From Terfezia claveryi (Eukaryota; Ascomycota; Pezizomycetes; Pezizales; Pezizaceae): a stretch of 64,000 nt of DNA. Shown piece after piece: positions 46,742-60,201 of the stretch; position 1 is the stretch's first letter; each line of letters starts with the position of its first letter. The position numbers were made by a program, and so were the translations under genes. Location: contig WHUX01000009.1 of the NCBI GenBank assembly GCA_015179025.1, positions 1 to 64,000 on the forward strand, written 5' to 3'. The notes beneath the pieces are model-generated. The model was not told the DNA's origin. It did not search any database and worked only from the letters and a program-made list of their open reading frames with translations.

Positions 46742-47015
46742 ACAGACACGGCGTTGCAGCGTATCTATGCCGGATAACGAGGGTTGGGGCGCATCCATAC
46801 CGGACGACAAGCATTGTAGCACATCCATACCGGACGACAAGCATTAGGGTACATCCATACCGGACGATGAGCGTTGGGGCACAGCCATACCAGACGACAA
46901 GCGTTGGGGTACATCCGTACCGGACGACAAGCGTTGGGGCATATCTGTACCGGACAACAAGCGTTGGGGTGCATCCGTACCGGATAACAAGCGTTGGGGC
47001 GCATGCAGTGACCCG
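46742..47015 (+). repeat. 30-bp minisatellite
   Basis: About nine tandem units of 30 bp near CATCCATACCGGACGACAAG plus CGTTGGGGCA. Since 30 is divisible by three, it is open in several frames on both strands; these are not genes. Confidence 0.88.
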
Positions 47016-47069
47016 GCATCCGAGGGATCTTGAGGGTGCACCAGAAGGCCCTGAGAGGCGTTAGGGCGA

Positions 47070-47750
47070 GGAAAATTCTTTCGTGATGTTGTTGTTATTT
47101 TGTTGTTGGAGTTGGAGTTATGGTTGTTGCCTTGTTGTTGTTTTGTTGTTGCACCCAGACCCCCATGTCGCTGGAGCTCTTGCCTAAAAGGGGGGATAGT
47201 GTAACAACCATCTCTTTACCATTGTTATTGTTATTATTGTTACCTAGTATCGGGTTGTGTTTTGAGAGTCGTGCCACTTCCGGCACGACTGTCGAAGGTT
47301 CCCTATCTCGGAACCTTATTCTGTTATCGGCCTTGGCTTCTTGGGCCACTATGTATATATATATCTCCTCGCTCTCGCACCCACGTTGGATCCCCATCCA
47401 ACATCTTGTATACCCAATACAGGACCTTGCTTCCCCCAGCACTTGTGCACCTCCCTTGTGTACATCCTTGTCTCGAACAAACAACTCTGCAGTATAGCTG
47501 CCTCCCTTGACACATGTGGCAACTGCCTCCGTGTATCTCGTGTCCCTTGCTTTCTGCCTCTCTTGCCTCTTGCCTCTTGCCCTTGCCCCCCGTCTCAGTC
47601 TTCCCCTAGTCACACACGTAGCATTCTTACGTGTGTCTTACCCTAGCCTTTCCCCAAATCACACACATAGCGCTCCTACGTGTGCGATTGCCCCTTGCCA
47701 CTTCCCTGGCGTACCCCTTAGTCGCCTTGTCCCCCACAGCCCTCGTTATA
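47070..47750 (+). mobile_element. Family B-like element, 3' end only (B4)
   Basis: A G/T-rich tail and polypurine tract (AAAAGGGGGGATAG, about 47186-47199) are followed by a 551-bp LTR (47200-47750, TGTAACAACC to CGTTATA). The LTR is clearly related to family B but more diverged in its first 150 bp, so it is an older or sub-family copy. The rest of the element is missing on the left, where the 30-bp minisatellite ends. Confidence 0.82.
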
Positions 47751-47879
47751 CCCTAAATTACTAGCACTATATCTCATATTATCAGCTATCTGCCTGTATT
47801 GGAATACACAAAGTATGAGAACAAAATATATACCTCACATTATAATGCAAATTCTGAACAACGAAATAATGCTACAAAT
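47751..47879. other. Short A/T-rich spacer
   Basis: No feature seen between the B4 LTR and the DUF6589-type remnant. Confidence 0.35.
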
Positions 47880-50111
47880 ATAATAGATAGTTTTCATATA
47901 CCAAATCTCTCTCCTAGTATACCTGATTTTTAACAAATTGGTTGTGGTTAAGTTCATCACCAATCCAATCCTTCTTTCTCTTTTTAAGTTTCAACATGTT
48001 ATACCACTTCTAGAGAGCATTCAGCTCCGCCTTTTTCCTTATCACTCGCACAGCTCTCGGGACAAATAGTTTTTGGATGATAGAGGTACAGACATCCACA
48101 TAGCTTCCCACGTTTTACAATTTGGCTAACATATCTTCATAATCTTCTACCTTAAAATCACTACAGTCAACCACCTACTTATAATATTAATACATTAACA
48201 CACTCACTTACTCCTAATTTGGTAGCTATGGCTGCTAGCGTATATCCTTCTCCACAAATATGTAAGAAGCGTTTATACATATTATATTCGGGCATATTCG
48301 CACTTACACCTTTTGACTTAAGCACATGCTTCAAATGACATAAGGATCCAATATCCATGCCATCCTCATATCCCTAATGCCTCCTAAAGAGCAAATCCTT
48401 AGCAGCCATCTCCAAATGGAATATTCTATCCAATCTCTCTAGGAAGTTTAGACGATTATGCTCAAAATCTCTAATACGCAATCTCTTGAGTGCTGCTACC
48501 TATACAGATTAGCCAAATCCAATAGACTTCTATGCCATGACCAGTAATTTCCTTGATATTGCACCTCAAAGCACCTACCTTCAGCATGGTTTCTAAGTCT
48601 CCTGCATGTAGAACAATCCTTCCATTCAAATCCTGACCCATTAGTCCAGCATCTTTTAACAAGGCCTTAATAATCTCAATACTTCCAGAGATAGATGCTT
48701 CATCTAACTCCATTGTTTCCAATGCATGAACATTCATTTTAACTAGAGCTATCTTATGGATACTATCAAATAATGGCTTGACCACACTTAGATTCCTCTT
48801 TGACCACTCAGACAGTACAGTTCCGAAGTGCTTCTATAATATGTAGCTCAAATGTACCAGTACTTGACCTGGCATGTATTCTACATAGGAGTCCTTAGAT
48901 AGCAACCATATTTTATCAATTTTACCATAATCGGGCTTGTTACAAGATAGCAACTGCCCCTCCAAACCAGGCTTGCCCTTTTCATAATCCTTTAGCCCTT
49001 GATATATTTGTTCTACCTTGTCATACTTTATCTACTCCTCTTTTAGCATTTGGTTTTCCTCCATACTTGATATGTCTGTCAACTGGGCACCAGCTGCATC
49101 TGAAACTGGACGCGCCCCACTTGGCTCAATTGGGTATAGAAAATTTAGAAACCACAAAGCAGCATATGTATACTGCATCAGAAGTTTCTGATTCTTTACC
49201 CTTTGGCCAGTTTTGTTTTTGAACATCGTATTATTGTCCCACATCTACCTGAATGGACAACCATCCTTAATTCTTTTTAATATCCTTTCTGCATTCACCT
49301 TCCCAATAGCCTTTATTGCATTCCTAATAGTTGTATATGCCACACTCAATCCTATATGGTTTAGGAAACTAATTACTGTCTTCTCAACCCCGTATGCCTG
49401 GAAGTAATAGCCTAATGGGGTTTGAAGCTGGTTACATATCCGCAAGTATCTAAAGGCTATCAAACTCATAGCCATTGTTGCGACTAAGTTTTTGTCCCGA
49501 TAATTCCGACATTGACCAATCTCAGGCTTATCTCTTTTCCTCTTTTTACAAGAATTATTCTAACTTTCACCCCACAGACAAATCCCTCTAATAATATTGC
49601 TTAATTATGGGCAATGTTTATCAAATTTCTTGCCTAACTTTTTGAACTCAAACTCTGTAGCTATGACGGGACTTAAAGATTGTGCTTGTGCTGGCATTCT
49701 GGTGTCCATATCCCTGATATATGTTTTCATCTCCAACTCTAAGACCTGCTAAACCACTCTCCATAGGCCAATACCTAGAGCCTGTTTTAACATTAGGATC
49801 GCAGTACTTGAGTTTTGTTTTTTAGTGAAGTTAAAGCTTATTTGTGGTAATATTGCTTCGAATATCTTTTTGAAGCTATTATTTTTAAAGAAAGTTTCCC
49901 TCTTCTCTTGGATCTTTTTTGACTTAATAATCATTACCCGCTCAAAGAATAAGGCTAGATCCATGCCATTAGACCGTATCTCCTCTAGTACTACTAGTAC
50001 CTTCAATTCCCAAGATTCAGTTGATGCACTTCCTGTAGCATCACTCCCCAGAATCGGTAGGGCTCTAGCTAAGGGTTCTATAGGCATCTCCCTCAAGTAT
50101 ATATTGTACAT
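47880..50111 (-). pseudogene. DUF6589-type fungal repeat gene, broken
   Basis: Minus-strand coding remnants can be followed over about 2.2 kb: an N-terminal block (50111-49749), a block with Y-G-V-E-K-T-V and L-S-V-A-Y-T-T-I (49475-49245), M-D-N-N then a long helical stretch (49244-49032), a block with E-L-D-E-A-S-I-S-G-type sequence (48785-48471), and a weak C-terminus to about 47880. This order resembles the fungal DUF6589 family, many of whose members are multicopy and of unknown function. Stops (for example near 49032) and frameshifts break it. Assignment is from recalled pattern. Confidence 0.55.
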
Positions 50112-50523
50112 ATATGGTTATTCTGTGCCCTCCTGTATGTCACTGTAGTCACTCTGGTCAGCTCGCTCATCAATGGCAAAAATAAATTTCGCATGATAGG
50201 CATAAGAATATTAAATGGTAATATTTTGTTTTGTTTCTTAATACAAAATAAGCTTTAGATCACATGCTTTAAGCGTCAAATATAGTTCCACACTAGTATC
50301 TCCGATTCCACGCTAGCATCTCCGGATTCGGAGCTGAATTAGAGTCAATTTCGGAGGTGTTTACTACCAGACTCTTAGCTGGCGCAGCAGAAATAATTAT
50401 TTCGCGACAGATACCTAGAGTCTTGGCACGAGAACAGACTTTTGCCATGCCCGTGCATGTTTAGCGTGCCCTGCCCGTATCTTTATTTATTCACACCTTA
50501 TTTCCCTAGTCTAGTTAGTACTT
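50112..50523. other. Intergenic region upstream of the EME1-like gene
   Basis: Holds the promoter of the gene starting at 50524. I see no clear TATA box; a CTAGTCTAG-type palindrome lies at about 50505. No other gene. Confidence 0.4.
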
Positions 50524-52751
50524 ATGTCCGATCCTATTCCTACATCGCGTGTAAGGCCGCGGGAAAGCATACAGGAAACGATACAGGAAAGCATGGCAAC
50601 ACCTCCCAACATCGAGGTCATATGCCTCTCATCTGATGACATTCTGCCATCATCTCCCTCTGCTTCTATTCTGCCTGCACATCAAGCTGCTGTACTTATT
50701 CAACCTACTAGTCTGGTCACCAGACTACAACCTACTGACGATACAACAAGCAGGAATGGGAAAGGGAAGGAAGTCTGGAAACACCGGTATGCATGGTTGT
50801 GAATTACTCTATATCTCGTAGCTAACCTCTTAATGAGCTTAGGTTCCCTCCTCCAGAGCAAGATTTATTTCAAGATGTTCACCACTGCGTGCATAGAGGT
50901 GCGGATAAAACTCCATTGCGGATTTTGCGAACGGAGTTTACAGATCACATGCGTATAGGAGAAGATCCTATTTCACGCTGGAGCGGCCACTCGCAAAATG
51001 TAAGACGTTGAGAGACTGCTTAGCCTTTCTTGCTTTGGTATGCTGATAGTCTGAAGTTGACCGGCATAATATCCCCTAAAACGAGTCGTTGGCAGATCGA
51101 GGAAGACGATGGGGTGATTGTTATTGATGACACACCTGCCAAACCTCCTGGTCGGTTCGTGCCATCTCCTGTCGGTCCGCTCACCACTCAGAACGGTGGA
51201 TTCAGTTTCACGACAGCTTCAATCCTTGCGAATATCTTGGCGTTGAAAACAACCTCAGAAGATGAGCTCGATGAGCTTCATAGGCTTTCTAAACCAGAAG
51301 ACTGTGGCCAGACATCCAATGCACCTAACTTTAGACATACCAAGCCCTCGTCAAAGAAAAGGCGAAGCACTGGGGCCGACGGGGACGATATCCAGGATTT
51401 AGACGGCACCTTTAATACAAAGGTAAAGAAAAAACGGATTACTAGAGACGCCGAAGAATTGTTTATGCCACCAGGCTCACCGGCGAGGAGGAAAGGAAAT
51501 AAATTGACAGAAGATGAGCGGGAAAAACGAACAGAAGAAAATTCTCGTAAAGCTGCACAGAAACAGGCAGAAAAGGAGACGAAGAAGGTGGAGAAAGAGG
51601 CGAAGGCACTGAAGAAACAGAAAGAGGTGGAACTTGATACTGTCAATAAGCTCAGGGCTTCCAAAAAGGACTCCGTAAAGGAGATCATTGTCGATATATC
51701 GGAATCTTTTGCACAGTCCCCGTCGGGTCAACAACTACTTAGGTTTCTTGAGACGCAAGAGTGCGAAAGTACGGTCGATTGGAATCCTCCACTGCCCAAT
51801 GTCATTAAATGGAGGAGGAAAGTTGTGGCGGATTGGAATGAAGAACTTGGATACTTTATTCCCATTCCAGAAACAATAAGGGAAGAAAAACATATCTTGG
51901 TTGTTGTCAAGGCAGATGATTTCGTCAATTTGGCCCTGTGGGAAACGGGCCTCGATGACCATGTGAACAAGGTTAAAGTAATGTTGGGAAGAGGCGGAGT
52001 CAAACCGATATATTTGATTGAGGGATTGACAGCGCTGTTACGGAAAAGCCGAAACGCGAAGAATAGAACGTTTCAAGGGGCCGTGCGACATGCAATTAGA
52101 GCGTCGGCTGATGAGGATAACAATGAGAATTCTTGCTCAATAGCGAGTCGAGCTAGGAAGGGACCTGAGGTCATTGATGAGAATATGGTGGAAGATGCAT
52201 TACTGAGCCTACAGATTACACATGGTTGTTTGGTACATCATACTGTTTCAATGCAGGAGACTTCAGAGTGGATCAGTGTGTTCACTGGCGATATCAGCAC
52301 AATTCCGTATAAGTGTGTTATCCTCCGTCATCTTGACCCTGGATCCGCTAATTGAACGTTTTATGATCTAGGGTGTCCAGGACGAACCACGACACATCGT
52401 TTTGCGCCGATGTTGGGCAAGTTAGGACAGGAAATGATGTTGAGGATATCTATTTCAAGATGCTACAAGAGATTACGCGGGTAACGGCGGGAGTAGCGAA
52501 TGGAATTATCGGCGAATACAAAAGTGTACCGGAATTGATGAAGGCATGTAGAGATGAAGGTGAACTTGTTATTGCGAACCTTGAGGTTGGTTGTTCTCTC
52601 AGAACTATGAAGCTAGACATGTATGCTAAATAGAGCAAAGATAATAGCAAGCAAAACCGGTACTTCAAGCGGGAGAAAAATTGGCCAGGCAACCTCAAAG
52701 AGGCTTCACCAAATTTTCACTGGGCAAAACCCAGATTCTGCGGACTCGTGA
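50524..52751 (+). CDS. eme1: EME1/MMS4-like non-catalytic subunit of the Mus81 structure-specific endonuclease
   Basis: In the nucleus Eme1 pairs with Mus81 to cut 3' flaps, fork and nicked-junction structures during recombination and fork repair. My model has five exons: 50524-50786, 50843-50999, 51057-52312, 52372-52585 and 52641-52751. Introns of 55-59 bp are all GT-AG and all phases agree, giving 666 residues, a normal size for the family. The N-terminus has an I-E-V-I-C-L-S-S-D-D motif. The middle is basic and strongly coiled (about residues 290-370). The ERCC4-like nuclease fold follows, then D-V-G-Q-V-R-T-G after intron 3, and a helix-hairpin-helix end G-R-K-I-G-Q-A-T-S-K-R-L. Intron 1 starts GTATGC; the last intron (GTTGGT) is the least certain. 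Confidence 0.88.
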
Positions 52752-53191
52752 CCAGAGCAGACCATGGGCGATGCGACAGGGGTTTGAGTCAGCCGAACTA
52801 ACTTGCACAGCCGATCGGTTCTGTTGCTGAGGCAACGAGTAGTCTGCGTTAAAGTTGATACATCTGTCACGCGTCGCATTGTTTTTTCTCTCCTCTGCTG
52901 TGTTTTCCAGTCGCATTTGCCGCGCCGCTCACTTGTAGTTACTGCGCGTTAGCCTCATATTTCTTCTCTCTTTTTCTACGTAGTTGTGCTCCCACAACAT
53001 TCTCAGTAATAATATGGTTCGCCAGCGTGACTACTGAACCTTGCCTTCTTATCGCCGTGAACACCACAGCCCCCCCAACACACACACAAAACCCAATTCA
53101 AGACTGCCCACTCATCCCCAATTTGCCAATTTGCCTTTGCTCGATAACGAACGAAGCTTCGAATAGCTCTTGTCCAATTTCAGGTGCCGAC
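52752..53191. other. Intergenic region between the EME1-like and CDC11-like genes
   Basis: About 440 bp between two genes in the same direction. It has T/C-rich tracts (about 52885-52980) and a short AC repeat (about 53080), typical of a fungal promoter and 5' leader. No separate gene seen. Confidence 0.5.
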
Positions 53192-56100
53192 ATGGCGGCA
53201 GCCACCAGCCCCGGCTGGCTCGATTCGCTCTCAGAAGAATGGGTATCAGAACCCCGCGACCCCAACTCGTCTCCATTGTCGAATAAGACAGGCGAATCAG
53301 TGCAGGTACATGGGGTGTCAACAACAGATGCAAATACATCTAGACCCGAACAGAATCAGGGACAAGCTTCACTGGCAGATGAGCTACCTTCGACAATGTA
53401 TGTACCATGTAGCTGAAAGATTTGCTTCGCTTGCATGACAGGTGGGTAGGGTTGGCTTTCTGACGCAATCGCAACATTGTAGGAGGGTCACAAAGGATAC
53501 TGGGCGGGAGACGCCCGATTGGAAGTGGATAAAAGACGATATAACTACAGGTCAGTCAGGGCCGGTTAAAGATTTGTTCACTCCAATGCCCCTAGAAAAC
53601 ATATTCCGTCCACCACCAGCATCGCCAACACGACTACAATACATCCAGCTTCCACCCCCAGGTACACCACCAAGGCACCAATTCCCTGGAGCTAGAGGAA
53701 GCATGATACCTTTGCCTACGTCTATAATGGTCTCAACGCCACCCCAGGTCCCCTCTCCACCGAAGGCAGCTAACCCGGAGGCATCCCCACCAAGACCACA
53801 AACAATAACATCGCAAACCTCAACACCAAAGCGTGCCTTATCCCAGGTGCCCTACACTTCTAATACACCTATAACATCCCCTGCACATTTTCCTGACCAA
53901 GGATCTGCTTCTCAATACACAGGCGACAGCATAGAAGACTCCAGTGGATTCAAACCAGCGGCAATATCCATGCTGAGGGAGGTGAAAGTGAGTGCGCCAG
54001 TAAAGCTGCCCGAACAAATTCCAAGCCGGATGGGTAAAAGAAAGGTCTACACAACTGAAGATGCACTAAATCAATTCGAAGACGGTACTGGAAGAGGATT
54101 GAAAGAAAATCAAAGGTCAGAAATGCAAGGGAGCTCTGAGGGCGACAGCAAGGGTGATCACGGTGAGGAGTCTGGGCTTGAATCCCAACATGAGGGGGAG
54201 GGGGGTTTGAATGAGCTTACGTGTGATGTTGGGCCCACACAAGGTGTCATAATTCAAACCGGCCCTGTGTCTCAGGCGTCCTCTCATACCACTAGTGAAT
54301 ATCCATCATCCCCGCCTTGGTTAACCCGTTCTTCGCAGCAAATTGAGCATTCCCTGGCTGTTATTGCTATCAGTAGCCCTATGCATGAGGGACAGGAGGG
54401 TGGAGAAAGTGAAGATGAGGAGGGTATTCTTCCGCTTAATGAACTAAATGCTGAACTTGCACGAAGTCGTGAAAGACAGAAGACTTTAGAACCAAGGCCC
54501 CTACCGGAACCTCCATCACTTCATATGAGCCCTGGAGGAAAACAAAGAGCTCTGCCTCAGCCGATCTCCTCGCTTGATGACCCATTCTCATCACACGCAC
54601 TTGCCCACCCACGGCTCTCAAATCCCCCAAGGACGCCATCTCCTAAGAAGTACGACCCCCCTGGACCTGGCCCTTCTAGTGGAAGTCCATTAAAACTCTT
54701 CGCCGGAACGTATAATACATTCACAAAAAAAAGACTGGTGCGCAGGATGAGTCAACTAGAGGGGAAATCGATTTCTAGCACGGATGATAGCAAAGCAATG
54801 TCAGAACCAAACTCTGACCAACTTTATGGTTCAAACCCAGAGATTAGTGTAATTGATCCTCCAGGTACTCCTCTCATTCATGAACGCCCTTTTCACGTTG
54901 CAGAGAATTCCCAAATCTGTCTCCGCCGTCCTCGGCAGAGGGCGGGCTCTTCTTCTTCTCTACCAAATGATGGCATACATGGTCCCAAATCTCCACTCAA
55001 AGAGCGAACTCCGAAGCGGATGCGCAGGAGTTGGAGCGGAAATAGGCCTAGCTCACTACTGACGCAAGAGCAAGAAGTGGGGGCAGACGACGATAGTAAA
55101 AGGTCATTAGAAGAGACAAGTATAAGGTCTCCACACCCTCGCCGATCCTCAGCTCCATCGCCGTCGCCCCGCTCTCGAGGCTCTCTGTCAAGTAATAATT
55201 CGGTTGCTGGACCCGGGAGCTCCCCAGGGAATCGCAATGATTCTATGGAAGGTATGAAGCAGGAGATTATACAAAGCCCATCAAACGGTGGCGGAAGTAT
55301 CGTATTTGGAGGTAGTGGTGAGGGAAGCTTGATGGGAATGGAGTTTCAAGGGCTTGGTATTGGCCACGATATGAACAATAAGAACAGGAAAGGTAGCGTC
55401 ACCACTCAAGATTTCCTTGCCCAGGCGGAAGAGGTAATGCTGCGGATAAGGGCGATGACAGCCGCCAATGGGGAGCAGAGCTGGTTTAGCGAGGGGACAA
55501 CGGGCTTAGAAAGTTTCCTAAGTGGCGACGAGCTGAGTCTGAGTGCAGAAGAGTTTAGCCTCGTAAGAGAGAAATTACTGAACCTCAGCATGATTTCTGC
55601 ACGCAAGCATGGGGCTCCAGCTCAACAGCCTAGCACGACTCAAACACGATCTAGTGCATCAGCTTTACCAGAGCAACAGAGAAAAGCTAGTGAGCACGAA
55701 AATGTCGATGACGGCGGGGTAGAGAGTCTTTATGGTACCACTCGACGGTATCCTACTAATTCTAGCAACCAACAGGATGTCATTGATGCCCTATGTGCTG
55801 CAGTGCATAAGATTGACCTGAAAAATGTCACCCTGTGCTCCAAAACGACCAACGCTTCACAAGACACTGATAAACATGGCTCTCCGTTGAAAAGTCGGGC
55901 GGCATCAGCAGAATCCAATTCTAGTAGATCGGATATATGCAGCATCCATCCTACTCAGGTAGAGCAACTTATTCCAAATAGTATTGGATCTATGTCCTTC
56001 GACCCCGTGCAGAAGGCGTGGGTGAAAAGCAAAGGAAAAGATAGCCTGTCTCCTTCCTACAGTGAGGGAAAACCTGAGGGCAGTGCCAATTCCCAGAATA

Positions 56101-59100
56101 TTAAAAAGGGGCGAGGGCGGCAAGTAGTTGATGAGACGGATGAGGATGTATTTCGTGGAATTCCGGATCTGTCTGTGGATGAAGAATTGGAGGCGAGAGT
56201 ATTAATTGAGGCCTCAAGGATGCAGCAGATGATCAGCGAGTTGGAAGAATATGTTATAGCCAATTCTGACCATGAAGCTGAGTATGAGTACACATCGACG
56301 AAGGTTGTGAGAAGGATTGAGCGGGAAGAAGTACGCCGAGAAATTCGGGAGAAGCTGGTTATAGAAGGCCAAATGGATGAGGAAGACGTTACCGAGGAGT
56401 CTCAGGAATGGGACCATACACGGTTCCAAGGTGGCGACAGCTCGGAGAATGTGACTGCGGAACAGCAAGAGGAGTCCTCGTGGGTAGATGAAAACACTGA
56501 AGATGATAACACAATCCTTCACCGGCAACGCGTAGAGAGTTCTGGTGGCTCGGTGTCCAATCACTCAGCCTCTTCTGGGTCCAGAACAGAGACTAGGTCA
56601 ACTTCCTGGGGTGACAGTGTTGGAGAGCGTAAGGGGGAACACTCGAAAATGGAGGACACCTTAAATCAGTTAAGCTTGATTGAATCTAGTCATATGGGCG
56701 GCACGTATGATCATGAACCTGACGAGCTTGAGCAACTCATTGAAGAGGACGATGAGGACGGTTATGGGCAAAGGCAAAGAAGCTCGGGTGATCGGGCCGT
56801 TGACTACTCCTCGCCATCTGTCTCAACTTCATCGAAACAGTCTGGGAATGCCAAAGCCGGAAAACGTGTGGATTGGGTTCAAGGCGAAAATGGCATAACA
56901 GTGGACCAGAGTTCGTTCCAAAACTTGTCAATGAGTCAGGGTTCGTCTAAGTCCTTTCGTATACTCTCCTCACGAAATACCAGTCTCAACAAACGACTAT
57001 CTTCCGGAGGTCGTTCTTTCATTGGCCGGCCGGTATCACGAATTACTGAGGAAGATGAGGAAGGTGCTGATCAAGGGGAAGAGGGGGAGAGCGTTGCCGA
57101 TGAGCGAGGCGTCAGTCATGCCCTTACATCGGCGTCAGTTACAGGCAAACGGCCTCATGATACCAAAGTAGTTCCACCTCCAGCAACCATTCAAAGGCCA
57201 AATGTATCCTATCACTTCAGCAGTCCATTGCCTGAGCTTTCGTATCAATATGAGACGACTCGGGAACTGCTTAATCTCGAGCTGTCATACGTTGCACAGC
57301 GACATGCCAACGTCGGGAAAGGAAAACAGCCGAGTATGAAAAGTATTGAATATAGTTTCTCAGTCGCTCAAGATAACCTGGTTAGGCACCTGACTGATGT
57401 GGAGCCATTTGAGCCCTATTGGGAGTACATGAAGTTTCTCAAACTTAATGACCGCAAAATCCTTACGATACATGGATTGCATGAGTGGTGCCCAAGGATT
57501 GAGGAACTTGACGTCAGCACAAATGAGATAGGCCAGGTATCTGGCGTCCCAAACACAGTGCGCAATCTGAAGATTTCCAACAACAAGCTGTCCAGTTTAA
57601 CAGCCTGGGGGCATTTGACTAATCTTCAGTATTTAGATATCTCTGGGAACAGCCTTGACTCTCTTGCAGGTGGGGCTATTCATACTAGATCAATCACAGT
57701 GTGTAGTACTGATATATTCATCAGGGTTGCGCCATATGTTTCACCTCCGTGAACTCAAGGCTGATGATAACCAGATCGCTGGGTTGGAGGAGATTTTTCA
57801 TCTCGATGCTCTATGCTCATTGAGCATCAAGAGAAACAAGATCAAGTCTGTGAATTTTGAGAAATCTTCCTTGTAGGGGTACCTACCCAGTCTAAGATAT
57901 TCAGACAAATGCTCAACTTCAGCACGCAGGACTCGGTTGACCGATCTCGACCTAAAAGGGAATGGCATGCAAAGTATTCAGAGCTTAGAGAAAGTGTCAT
58001 CTCTGTCTAGTTTATGCCTTGGTATGTCTCGAGCTCACTGACATCCAATTTAAACGCATATTAATGTGAATGAGTTAGACGGAAATCTTCTTTCTACCCT
58101 TCAAATCCTATCAGGACGAAAGCTAGAGAATTTCCGAGTTCTTAGGCTTTCAGGAAATAAATTTAAGAACTTCGATGTCACACCTTTCCCAAACCTCCGT
58201 ACTCTATATCTTGACGATAATTCTCTCGGGAGAGTTCATGGACTGCGAAAAGCCAAGCATCTCGATAGCCTATCGATTAGAGAGCAGTGCACAGTAGGCG
58301 ATAGAGTGTAAGTTAAGAATGAGTGTCATACCTGGAAAATCACTCTATTGACATACATTCTAGCAGGAATGATACTCTACCATTTGAGGAGATGTTTGAG
58401 ATCCGAAAGATCTACGCCTCGGGGAACGCCATCTGCTCTCTGAACTTAGATCTGGATTTCCTCAACCTACAATATCTCGAACTTGCAGGCGTTCAGTTGA
58501 CTAGCCTTCAATCGAATTTCGGGCACCTCGTGAGTAATGTACGAGTACTGAATCTGAATTATAATGCTATATCCGATTTGAGACCGCTTTTCGGAATAAT
58601 TCGACTTAAGAAGCTTCTCTTTGTTGGCAACAGGATACAGAGTATGAGAAAAATTGCTGCTATCCTTGAATGCTTCCCATCTCTCAGTTTCCTAGATCTA
58701 CGGTATGTAGGTGTCCTAGTTTATCTCCAAAACCACGGCTATTTTAGACCCTTTCAATTCATAGTACCGTTTGCACCAGCCCAGCTAACGTTGCTATCCC
58801 AGGGCCAATCCTCTCACCTTGGGATTTTATCCACCAGCTCTTGAATCCAACAATCATGGGGCTCCTGGAGATGATCCACCATTTGTAGAACCCTTTACCC
58901 TTGCGCCTTTTGATGAATATAAGGATCGCACTTTCCAATCCAGGCTTGATATGGAAACGGCATTACTTCGACGACGTTACGAAATTGTCATCAGCGAGCG
59001 GTGCCCGAGAATGAAGAACTTGGATGGGTTGCTGTTCCGCAAGGCGGATGTGTTTAGGAAAGATGTGGTTTATGATGAATTGAAGAGAGTGGGTTTGATC

Positions 59101-59211
59101 AGACATACACCAGAACAATCTAAGCCGAAGCCCAAAACTTCTGCTGATGGACAAATATATGAAGGGAAAGCGTCGGATAAAGTACCAGATAAAGTGCCGA
59201 CACCTGAATGA
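53192..59211 (+). CDS. cdc11: CDC11/NUD1-like septation-initiation-network scaffold, leucine-rich-repeat protein
   Basis: Cdc11 (Nud1 in budding yeast) tethers the septation/mitotic-exit kinase network to the spindle pole body. My model has seven exons: 53192-53397, about 53483-57669, 57725-57872, 57930-58021, 58079-58307, 58367-58702 and 58803-59211. Introns are GT-AG with agreeing phases, giving about 1868 residues. The N-terminus has W-L-D-S-L-S-E-E-W-V; after intron 1 come P-D-W-K and D-L-F-T-P-M-P-L-E-N-I-F. A long Ser/Pro-rich disordered region follows, then leucine-rich repeats from about residue 1380 to about 1770, and L-T-L-G-F-Y-P-P near the end. The 3' end of intron 1 could instead be 53449, adding 11 residues. 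The host-type codons show no decay. Confidence 0.88.
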
Positions 59212-60201
59212 TTAAAGGAATTGGGTTTGCAGTTCGGCTAAGCCAGCTAAGGGCCCTCGAACTCCTTGGAGCCGGCGTCAGGAGCCCGTGGGGCCCAGAA
59301 TCTTGACCAATGTGTATGATATCAAAGAAGCCTATGTGTTATGGGAAGCTGTGTTATTTGCGTTAGGAGTCGTGGCTTTTTTTTTTTTTTTTTTTCCCGG
59401 TTTATGGGACTTTTTTCTTGGTCTCTGGATTTTAATGGCTTTCGTACTGTGATAAATGTGTATTGTGGCTTGTTTCACCTTCAGTCGAGTATGATTTGGG
59501 GAGTCAACGTGGATTCTTTTTGCATCGATCTTATGTCGTGCATGGGCTTTGGGATTGCGTATTAACTAGACGAATATAAGCATTGTACCAATAGAACGTC
59601 ATCAATATTTTCATTCACTCCGAGAATCTGACATCTATCGATATCCACACCTGAAACAATACACCAAATCTAACAGGAATAGACCGTTTACGGTATGATA
59701 TGCTGAAACAACCACCTTATGTAGTGGCGTGTCCAGCCTCTCTCATGTGAGGAAAGGTCTATGATATATACAGTTATATTGAGGGCCGTTGTGGTGGAAA
59801 GCATTAAATTCATGTGCTGCGCCTATTTCATTTGCTGGCAAGTAACTAGTTCTAGAGCATACATATTCACGATGCCCTTACTTACTACACGCAGGGAAGA
59901 ACAAAACCTATACTTCTACAATCAAAATAAGAAGGAAAGTATATCATGGAATCAATCAATCAATCGGGGTGCGGAGTAGAATTTTTAATCAATTTCTATT
60001 TTATATTTCTGCCCCGTGGGGGTGGGGGTGTTTCAGGGGGGGAATATGCGCAATAACTCCCCCCTCGCCACCTTTTTCAACGCACTTGTAAAACAATTAA
60101 TTCTTAATTTTCTCAAGAAATTCTTGGGAGTTCTGGCATGGTGCGTAATTCTGCATGTCCATTTCGGTATCGTCCTGAACTCCGTAACGGTCCTAAACAT
60201 G
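59212..60201. other. Region downstream of the CDC11-like gene
   Basis: 3' untranslated region and spacer, with a poly-T run (about 59375-59395) and A/T-rich sequence after 59560. No recognised gene. Confidence 0.4.

Noticed and set aside
46765..47064. Repeat proteins in the 30-bp minisatellite
   Set aside because: Same artefact as the 24-bp array: a period divisible by three.
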